Shown piece by piece: positions 55,646 to 64,000 of a DNA stretch of 64,000 nt (its first letter is position 1; every line of letters starts with the position of its first letter). Origin of the DNA: Parietaria judaica (Eukaryota; Streptophyta; Magnoliopsida; Rosales; Urticaceae); contig OX940872.1 of NCBI GenBank assembly GCA_954871525.1, positions 10,191,180-10,255,179 on the forward strand, given 5' to 3'. A program made the translations under genes and the position numbers. Below the pieces are notes generated by a model that had not been told where the DNA came from, ran no database searches, and saw nothing but the letters and a program-made list of their open reading frames with translations.

Positions 55646-57324
55646 TAGAGGTGTCAATTGGGCCGGTGCGAGTTTTGGAAGAGCCATCAAGGCCCACCCG
55701 GCCCATGAACCCGAACCACAATGTCACGAGACGGGGCGGGCTGGCTTTTTACTAGTAAAAATTTGTGGACTTTTCCGGGTTGAATTTAGTGGGCTTTTCA
55801 CAAACCAAAACGGGTTGGATTTTTCCGAGTTAATTTGTAATAATGATTTACATCTTTGAGTGTAAAGTATAAATTAAGTTCACTACAAATTAAAATTAAT
55901 ATAAACATAGAAGATAATGAATAGAGTAATGAACAATAATACCTTTAATATTTTTGTATTTGCTCGATATTCAAATTCTCATTTTGAAAGTCGAGTAACA
56001 TAATGCAAATAAGATTCAATCACATACTTGGAAATTCAAACACATTATTACAAATTATATATTATAGTTTACCAAAACTCTAGTTATAACACAAAAAAAT
56101 TCAAATCGATTTGCGAATTTTGAAATTGATTAATGAAGTTGAAATTGTTTAATTGAAAAATTAGAGAACTATGTAGAATATATACAATAAAGAAGTATGA
56201 ATCGTGTAATATAAAGATAATTTCTATATTCTATAATAATAAAATATTTATATTATTTTTTTATATTTTCATTAATATTAATATCACAACTTAATTTATA
56301 TATATATAATTAGGGGTGCAAGCGGACCAGGTACCCGGATTTTTTGCCATACCCGCTACCCGGATCCGGAATCCGGGTTATTTGAAATTGAAACCCGGAT
56401 CCGGATATTTTTACATAAAAACCCGGAAATCCGGATCCGGGTTAAAACCCGGTTTTAAAATAAAAAACCGGTTTTTAAACCCGGATCCGGATTTTTAATA
56501 GTTTTCGGTTTTAAAATCCGGTTCCGGTTTATAATACGGATTTGAACCTAAATTTTATATTTTAAACAAAAAAAAAAACTTGAAGTAATTATAGCCAAAA
56601 TTAAAAAATCAAACTATATCATAATCATATCATATATACTTACAAAAACTAATAAGTAATTAACATGATAAATACATGTAATGTTTTATATTGTTAGTAT
56701 TGTGAGAGAAAAAAATTATATCAATTTGGATTAGAAGAAACAAATGGTTAATCTACAACATTAGTTTGGAGTTGGATGAGAAAAAAATAAATGAATATTT
56801 CTCTTGATAGAAATTCAATATGTATTTTTTTTGGTATGGAAATTCGAAATATTTTTATGTATATATTTAATAACCGGGTTTTAGTAAGCTACTATGCGGG
56901 TTCCGGGTTTTTTATTCTCTAAATCCGATTCCCGGAACCGGTTTAATCCGGATGCGGTTTTTTTAATAAACCGGTTCCGGTTTAACCCGGATTAATACGG
57001 TTCTGGTTTATTTTAAATACGGTTCCGGTCCGGATGCGGTTTAAAACCCGTATTTCCGGGTTTTTTTTGCACCCCTATATATAATAATGTGATTTATGTG
57101 GACTTTTAAACGAGGTGAGGCGGGTTGGCCACAGGGCGGGTTTATGTGGGCGTCGGGTCGCGGCGGGTTCGGGCGGGCCTAGAAAAACATAACCCAGTCT
57201 GACCCTTTTGATAGGGGCGGGCCTAGCCCGGCCCACAAAAGAAACGGGGCGGGCGAGGCTAACCCGCTTTTTTACGAGTCGGGACGGGTGGGCTTGGGCC
57301 GGCCCGGCCCGATTGACATCTATA
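55646..57324. mobile_element. hAT-type element with GGGCCGG ends, host of a nested MITE
   Basis: The ends are TAGAGGTGTCAATTGGGCC and GGCCCGATTGACATCTATA. The flanking 8 bases, CTAGGAGT (55638-55645) and CTAAGAGT (57325-57332), match at seven of eight. The subterminal sequence is GC-rich (GGGCGGG, GGCCCGGCCC) and the core AT-rich with no transposase. A complete hAT MITE (56311-57077) sits inside, so this element is the older of the two. It lies 16 bases right of the copia 3' target duplication. Confidence 0.85.
56311..57077. mobile_element. hAT MITE, 767 bp, 8-bp TSD (copy B)
   Basis: The TIRs are TAGGGGTGCAA and TTGCACCCCTA. A perfect TATATAAT repeat lies at 56303-56310 and 57078-57085. It is a close copy of 11787-12549, with the same subterminal ATCCGG/CCGGATCCGG arrays and the same AT-rich core. 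Confidence 0.95.
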
Positions 57325-57332
57325 CTAAGAGT

Positions 57333-58640
57333 AGGTGAAAATATCGATCTTATACGAAATTCTATTTGTAAGAGACGAAGTATGTAAGTTGTATAAAAAT
57401 GCAGGGTTTTTATTTCACGTCTTTATTGTATGCTTATAGAACCTATGAATAAAGTCCAACACGTCTCTTTGGACGACCATATTGCAACCAAGACACGACA
57501 CAAAAAAAATATATTGTTAACTTTTATGATCTAAAAGTGCATACTAGAGACAGAAAACACAAACACTACACTTTATAAAGTTTGGGTACTTCGACCGTTT
57601 TAAATGAAACTTGAGCACATGACCATTATTTTAAAAATAAAAAAGCTTATGCATATTTGCTACTATTTTCTCTTTTATTACACTTTACACAACTTGGGTA
57701 CTTCGGCCGTTTTTAAAGGAACTGGAGCACATGACCGCTATTTTAAAATAAAAAAAGGTTATGTATAATTGCTACTATTTTTTTATCTTTTATTACTTTA
57801 CAAAAAACTCTTCAATCCTTTCAATCAATTTAACAAAACTTTGGATATAATGTTAAGTTTAAGACACGTCTCTTTTGGAAAAAAAAACCCCCGGACATTT
57901 TTAACGATACGCACAAAATTTTGTTTGATCAATTAAAAATTAGATACAAATTTAGTGAAAAATAAAATAGTAAACAATAAAAACATCGATTGTGAACAAA
58001 GCTAAATTGATTAAAAAATGAAAATACAAACTTTGAAGGGATATTTGCGGCAAACATATCTATATGCTAATATATGACTCACATTTCCAATTTTATTTGT
58101 TAGTGGAAAAAATTTGTATTGATGTATAAATATTTAGAATAAGTAATTAGATTTTCTGTTAACTTTCACCGAAAAGTTCTAGGCAATGGCTTATGATTTG
58201 CTCTTTTTTTTTTCTTTCTATTTTGATCACATGCGAGCTAAAAGCGCTTTAAAGAATTGATAATCAACAGTTAACTCTCGCTCAGTAGTCAAAACGTTTT
58301 CAACGATACAAAAACTAAAGAATATGCGTCAATCTTATCGTCAGGTGGTCAAAGCAAACAAAATTATGGTCAATCAGAGCGAAAACATGTTCAAAACTTC
58401 AAATCATAAACTCGCATAAAATTTAACGGTGGGTAGGACTTCACGAAGAAAACTTAATTACGTATACTAAACTATTTACACAACTAAAATTTTCACCATC
58501 TGAAAATAATATTGAAAACATAAACCATACATTTTTTTTTTGTTGCTAGTATGAGTAGTATGAGTATTTTGCCATAAATATCCCAACTTTAAGTACTTAT
58601 GAGTCTATTAACCACTAATTTTGACTGACGTGCCTAAATT
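57333..58640. other. Gene-free DNA with a 112-bp tandem duplication
   Basis: A unit TTGGGTACTTCG(A/G)CCGTTTT...GGAGCACATGACC...TTGCTACTATTTT occurs at about 57570-57681 and 57682-57795. The rest is AT-rich with nothing recognised. Confidence 0.6.
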
Positions 58641-59120
58641 TGGAAGCTTAAAAATGAGAGAAACAAAAAGAAGAGAATGTGGGTGTGTTGATTACATAAA
58701 GTTGGAGAGAGAGAGAATATGAAAAGCTTTAGCAGCAATTGCGTGTGAAAAGCAGAAAACTGGTTTATCTTTAAAAAGGCCCCAAAAAATCGAGATTCAA
58801 ACTGTAAAAAAGGTTAAAATAAAAGGATATCTATGTAAAGACAGAAAGTTTCTTTCTCCGACGCTTCACGCGATTCTCTTAGCGCGTGACGATTTGTGTG
58901 AACCTCAGTCGTTGCTACCTCTCGGGAGGAAAGAGGCGGTGCGGTTAAGGCGCGTGTGGAACACTTTGTGTCTTGAGAGTGATCCTTGTTATTCTCATCG
59001 CTTACGTACGTTTACGACCGAACTACGGAAGAAAAGGTTTATTTTCACCAGAAAGGCTTATATTTATGAGCTTCTGACATTTTTACACCTAATTGTTCTT
59101 CTTATACAATTGCCTCCCTG
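58641..59120. other. GC-richer patch with an unassigned open frame
   Basis: Between 58860 and 59060 the composition is gene-like. A plus frame (58894-59121) contains LGRKEAVRLRRVWNTLCLES and then an A/T-rich tail. No domain is recognised and no splice signals stand out. It may be an exon or gene fragment. Confidence 0.2.
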
Positions 59121-59404
59121 AATTTGCTTTATTGGCTGTAAAATGCAAAATAATGCCTCTATATTCTAATAAAGCATTACTGTAAAACTAACAAATATAC
59201 TCTTAAGAATTATTCGCAATAAGAAGAAAAAAATATTTATTTATTTATCGATTAGATTTTTTTTAATGAGAAAATAACATACCACTTATATCAAACAACT
59301 ATTAAGAAAAAAATTATCTACAAAATAAACTCAAATTCACAACTTGGCATTCCTTTCTCATATATAATTTTTGACAAATTAACAATAAAAAATATATGAA
59401 TACA

Positions 59405-59745
59405 AAAAAACAAGGTTCAAAATGCCATTTTATCGATAAATTGATTGTTGTTTTCGAGGATTATCGATGAAAAACTACTAAAATTGTAGTTATCGTTACC
59501 GACACTTATCGAAGATTATTGATGGAAAACTACTAAAATTGTAGCTTATCTTATCGAGGATTATCGATAAATTATCAAAGCTTATCGAAGAGTATCGATG
59601 AAAATCTATTGTGTGTGAAGCTTAATCTACTCGAAAACGCTACCAAAACCCGACGCAGAACAGTCAAGCTAATCGATTGGCATGGAATATTTGCCGATGA
59701 TTACCGGCAAGACGGATAATCGAAGAAAATTCAAACCTTGCTTTA
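59405..59745. repeat. Possible decayed MITE rich in TTATCGA motifs
   Basis: The ends CAAGGTTCAAAATGCC and TTCAAACCTTG are imperfect inverted copies. The interior repeats TTATCGA(A/G)GATTATCGATGAAAA three times, with AAAACTACTAAAATTGTAG twice. The flanks do not give a target duplication. A similar TATCG-rich patch lies at 16.3-16.6 kb. Confidence 0.45.
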
Positions 59746-60700
59746 AAGTTCAAAAACGACAATACGTGTCCTTAATCACTATATAAACTCAATTGAACAA
59801 CAATATTACTATAGCGAAAATCACTATCATAGGTAGTTTGTCAATATATATTATACATAAATATTCTCTTTAATTTGTCTATAAAACGACATTACTCTAA
59901 AAATCTAATTTTTAATCAAGAATTCACTAGTGAAGATTTTTCTTATAAATGATAATTTACGTGAGAAGTCCCCGTCAAGGTCCATTCTTATGTGAAAGCC
60001 CTTTATGTTCTTTCAAATTTGTATATACTTTTCAGAATTGGAGACTAGCTAGAGTCAATGTAGAAAGAAAAAAAATAAGTTGGTAATGACAAACCAATAA
60101 ATATAAATACAAGGGGCATTGATGCAAAACTAATATAAATAATAAAATATAGAGGAAAAGGCAGTGAATTCATATTCAGTATATATACATATATAATTGA
60201 GGCAAAAGTAATAACTGTTTCAAAATAACGCGTTATATTCTCAAAATTTTATTAAATTAATTTAATATCTAATATATTAATTTTTATTATCAATTACTTC
60301 TTTACATATGCATGTAAATGATTCAAAATTAAGGAAATAGATATATATATAAAAATTAATAAGAACAAAAACTCCACAACTCTTAAACCAAAAATTGAAA
60401 TTGAAGACTTTAAAAAGAGTAGTCTGCTATTTTGAAATTATACGAGACTTTTACGGCAATTATCTCATATTTTCATAACAATTGCGTTAGTAATAAATTA
60501 ATCTCTCTCTCTCTTCCCGAAAAAGCGAGTGTCTCTTTCTCACTCCATTATCTCAAACGAAACTGAATAAGATTAAACAAATACATGGCGATAAAAGTAG
60601 AACAATAATAGTAAAGAAAGATGGACACAAAAAGGAGAGCAGATTGCTCTACTCACTCTAAAAATTTAAAACTATTTTTATTTTATTTTATTATATATTT
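59746..60700. other. AT-rich DNA upstream of the SMAX1-like gene, nothing recognised
   Basis: No gene or element boundary was seen. This is the distal upstream region of the gene at 61260. Confidence 0.5.
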
Positions 60701-61259
60701 CTCAAAAAGTGAAGAATCCATCAAATATTATTACTGAGCATGGGTTTGGCTCGTTTTATAATTGTGAAAAGCTGGGTCTATAATCTGTTTTGTTGTTACC
60801 CTTTTCATTTTACTGTTTCCCCAGCTTCGTGCTCGCTTAATCATGGCTTTTCGGATATTTTGTATTCAAAGCTCACAGGCTTAGACTTTAGAGAGAGAAA
60901 GATGTTCCCTTTTCGCGTTGAATTCTCCTTCTCCTCCTTCTTCTAATACACCTGAGAGAGAGAGAGAGAGAGAGATCCCATATGCATGAATGAAACTCAC
61001 TCCGAAAAAGCTTTCAACTTTCTCAATTCTCAGCCACACCCAGACCGCAAATTTGCTGTAATAATTGCGAGGCGTTCACACTTGAGAGAGAGAGAGAGAG
61101 TCTCCTCTGAATTTTCCGCACATTCAGAGCATTTAATTGCCTCTTTTGTTCGGTTCTTTGAGATATATATGCAATAGAATAAGAGGGAATCAAGAAGAAG
61201 AAGAAGTGGGTTGGGATCAATTCAGTCAAAGGGGTTGAGGGAATTGCGAAGATTGGGAG
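60701..61259 (+). promoter_or_regulatory. Proximal promoter and leader of the SMAX1-like gene
   Basis: Two GA tracts, (GA)10 at about 60955-60974 and (GA)8 at 61084-61100, lie within 310 bases of the ATG. Such GAGA/CT runs are common in plant core promoters and 5' leaders and may bind BBR/BPC factors. I could not fix a TATA box or transcription start. The GC content rises sharply at the ATG. Confidence 0.5.
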
Positions 61260-64000
61260 ATGAGAGCGGGGCTGAGCACGATCCAGCAGACCCTGACGGC
61301 GGAGGCGGCGAGCGTGCTCAACAACTCGATCGCGGAGGCGGCCCGGCGCAACCACGGGCAGGCGACGCCACTGCACGTGGCGGCCACGCTGCTCGCCTCG
61401 CCCACGGGGTTCCTGCGCCAGGCCTGCATCAAGTCCCACCCCAATTCGTCGCACCCCCTGCAGTGCCGCGCGCTGGAGCTCTGCTTCAGCGTCGCCCTCG
61501 AGCGCCTCCCCACCGCGCAGCCCCCCGCCGCGTCCCCCCCGCCCGAGCCCTCCATCTCTAATGCCCTCATGGCCGCCCTCAAGCGCGCGCAGGCGCACCA
61601 GCGCCGCGGCTGCCCCGAGCAGCAGCAGCAGCCGCTTCTCGCCGTCAAGGTCGAGCTCGAGCAGCTCATCATATCGATCCTCGACGACCCCAGCGTGAGC
61701 CGCGTAATGCGCGAGGCCAGCTTCTCCAGCCCCGCCGTCAAGGCCACCATCGAGCAGACCCTCACCAGCACCACCGCCTCCCCCGCCGCGAGCACAAACA
61801 GCAATAATTCGGGTACCAATCCGTCCGTAGGACTGGGATTCAGACCCGGGATTCCGGCAATGGGGCGGAATCTCTACCTCAACCCGCGGCTGCAGCAAGG
61901 CGTGAGCGGGGGTGGGGGCAGCGCGCAATCGGGTCAAATGCGAGGGGACGAAGTGAAGCGGGTGGTGGAAATTCTGGCACGAGGAAGGAAGAGGAACCCG
62001 GTACTGGTCGGGGATTCAGAGCCAGAATCGGTGGTGAGGGAGGTTCTGCGGCGGATTGAGGGTCGGGAATTGGGGGAGGGGCCTCTGAGGAATTCGGAGA
62101 TCATCCATCTGGAGAAGGAGATGGGCGATGGCGGGGCAGAGCGGGTGGCGAGGATCAAGGAGGTGTCGGCGCGGGTGGAGGCTTGGATCGGGAAATCCGG
62201 CGTCGGAGGAGTGGTGCTTAACCTGGGGGACTTGAAATGGTTGGTGGAGCAGCCGGCGCAGCAGCAGGTGGTATCGGAGGCGGGCCGAGCCGCAGTGGCT
62301 GAGATCGGTAGGCTCGTTTCGGTGGTCGGGGAGGGCGGCGGGAGGATCTGGCTGATCGGGACGGCGACTTGCGAGACGTATTTGCGGTGCCAAGTGTACC
62401 ACCCTTCCATGGAGAACGATTGGGATCTGCAGGCTGTGCCGATCGCCGCAAGAACCCCTGTTCCTGGATTGTTTCCCAGGTATGTATGCTTCTCCTCTTC
62501 TTCATTGATCATGATCGTGGTTTCCCTGGTATGTATTGAGTTTGATTTTGATTCTCCTTTAGGCTTGGGACGAACGGGATCCTTAGCAGCTCAGTGGAAT
62601 CCATGTCTCCCCTTAAGGGCTTTCCACCCGCGAAGCTCGGCCCGCCAAGGCGGCTCTCCGAGGGCTCCGATCAGTCGAGCAAAGCGAGGTGTTGTCCCCA
62701 ATGCCAGCATAGTTACGAACAGGAGCTCGCCAAATTCGCCGCAAGCGAATCTGAGAATTCATCACCTTCGGTGAAATCGGAGGGAAATCGGCCGTCTCTG
62801 CCACAGTGGTTGCAGAATGCGAAGGCCCGTGATTCCCAGACGGAGGTTCCGGTTCAGGTGAGGTTTTTTTACCTTAATTTAATACTGTAAGGCATAAGGT
62901 TAACACTTCTGGTCTTTGAATTAAATCGGTCTGTTCTTGTTTGCAGAGTCGGGAACGGCAAATGGCGTCGAAGCAGAAGGCTGAAGAGTTGCAAAAGAAG
63001 TGGAGCGACACGTGCCTGCACCTTCACCCGAATTTCCACCGCCAGCACAGTTTTGGATCCGAAAGAATAACTCCGGTTCCAACAATGATCTCAATGCCGA
63101 GCCTTTACAACCCGAAGCTGCTCAACCGCCCGTCGTTGCAACCGAAACTTCAGATGAACAAAAGCCTCGGGGAGAGTCTGCAGTTGAACACAGCCCCGGT
63201 TCAAAGCCAACTCATCGAGAGGACAAATTCCCCACCAGGAAGCCCGGTGAGGACCGATCTTGTTCTTGGTCAAACAAAAGTTGGCGGAACAGGGATTAAG
63301 GACCTGATTGGACGTCTCTCTTCGGAGGAGGTTCCGGTAAACAATGATAAGTTAATCGAAGCTCAAAGAGATGTAAAACTGGCTGCCAAATTAGACGCTG
63401 ACTCGTTCAAGAGACTCTCCCGGGGCTTGGCAGAGAAGGTGTGGTGGCAGCCGGAGGCTGCTGTCAGCGTGGCGGCGACCATGACGGAGTGCAAGCTGGG
63501 CAACAGCAAGCAGAGACGTCTGTCAAAGGGCGACATGTGGATACTTTTCATTGGTCCAGATAGGGTTGGGAAGCGGAAGATGGCGTCGGCGCTTGCCGAC
63601 CTCGTCTCGGGATCCAGCCCTGTTACGATCTCTCTTGGGTCAAGGCGCGGTGACAGTGAGTCTGAGATAGGTTTCCGAGGCAAGACGGTCGTCGACAAGA
63701 TTGTCGAGGCTGTCCGGAGGAACCCTTTCTCCGTGATCGTGCTGGAGGACGTCAACGAGGCGGATGCACTCGTCCGCGGGAGTGTAAAACGGGCAATGGA
63801 GAGGGGTCGGTTAACGGACTCCCACGGCCGTGAGATTAGCCTCGGGAATGTCGTGTTCATCCTCACCGCAGATTGGTTGCCGGAGGATCTCAAGCATCTA
63901 TCCAAGGGTGTTCCGGTCAACGGAGAAAAGCTCGGGAGAGTGGCTAGAACGGCTTGGCAACTGAGGCTATCAGTCAGCGGGAAAACGGTAAAGAGACGAG
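61260..64000 (+). CDS. SMAX1: SMAX1/SMXL-type Clp-ATPase-like repressor, 5' part, three exons seen
   Basis: Exons are 61260-62479, 62563-62857 and 62947-beyond 64000; the introns (83 and 89 bases) have GT/AG ends and the frame joins cleanly. About 856 residues are visible. The N-terminus MRAGLSTIQQTLTAEAASVL opens a double Clp-N domain (to about residue 170). A degenerate D1 region follows (NPVLVGDSEP, residues 246-255), then the middle region with SDTCLHLHPNFH near 525-536. The D2 ATPase-like part has P-loop GPDRVGKRK (708-716), degron RGKT (749-752, codons 63676-63687) and a Walker B-like LED (771-773). In known SMAX1/SMXL proteins, MAX2-dependent ubiquitination and degradation after karrikin/KAI2 or strigolactone/D14 signalling relieves repression in the nucleus. 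The N-terminus and CLHLHPNFH favour the SMAX1/SMXL2 clade. The C-terminal end, with the expected EAR motif, is cut by the window. Exon 1 is very GC-rich, unlike its flanks. Confidence 0.95.

Noticed and set aside
61023..62505. Long minus-strand frames opposite the SMAX1-like gene
   Set aside because: They are shadows of GC-rich exon 1 and exon 2. The plus-strand protein matches a known family with correct introns.

Overview
This is a nuclear segment of a flowering plant, almost certainly a eudicot. It has AT-rich DNA with long (AT)n tracts, Ty1/copia retrotransposons primed by initiator tRNA-Met, plant hAT and Mutator-like elements, and one intron-containing plant gene at the right edge. The SMAX1-type protein suggests an asterid-like eudicot, but the species cannot be fixed from the sequence. 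No bacterial, organellar, rRNA or CRISPR sequence was seen.

Layout. 1-1.9 kb: 5' end of a broken Ty1/copia element on the minus strand (LTR, primer-binding site, gag, start of protease). 1.9-18.3 kb: gene-free, AT-rich DNA with microsatellites, two tRNA-related SINE-like pieces, a 1485-bp fold-back Mutator-like element, several hAT-type or MITE-like elements, a miniature LTR-element-like relic and a 1-kb palindrome. 18.4-20 kb: a 1544-bp solo LTR. 20-31.6 kb: minisatellites, an inverted-dimer MITE, LTR relics and tandem repeats. 31.6-39.1 kb: hAT elements, including the C-terminal part of a hAT transposase (37.3-38.5 kb). 40-44 kb: an LTR relic interrupted by a 2737-bp solo LTR. 44.4-49 kb: LTR relics, one carrying a 779-bp hAT insertion, a copia 3' end and a small hAT MITE. 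49.4-55.6 kb: a structurally complete but mutated 6.2-kb Ty1/copia element with 5-bp target duplication. 55.6-57.3 kb: a hAT-type element with another hAT MITE inside it. 57.3-60.7 kb: mostly unassigned. 61.26-64 kb: the 5' part of a SMAX1/SMXL gene, cut by the window edge.

The only intact-looking host gene is the SMAX1-like one, a Clp-ATPase-like repressor of karrikin/KAI2 signalling. It has GC-rich exons, two small introns and the RGKT degron motif. Everything else is repeats at several levels of nesting. Target-site duplications could be read directly for ten insertions (seven or eight of them perfect), so many element boundaries are exact.

The most unusual signal is in the LTRs of the 6.2-kb copia element. 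They carry, in antisense, what looks like the 5' end of a cellular gene: telo-box motifs, a pyrimidine-rich leader, an ATG, an 84-codon open exon kept at the same length in both LTRs, and a consensus splice donor in the 3' LTR. The 3' LTR also has a 176-bp tandem duplication that includes part of this exon.
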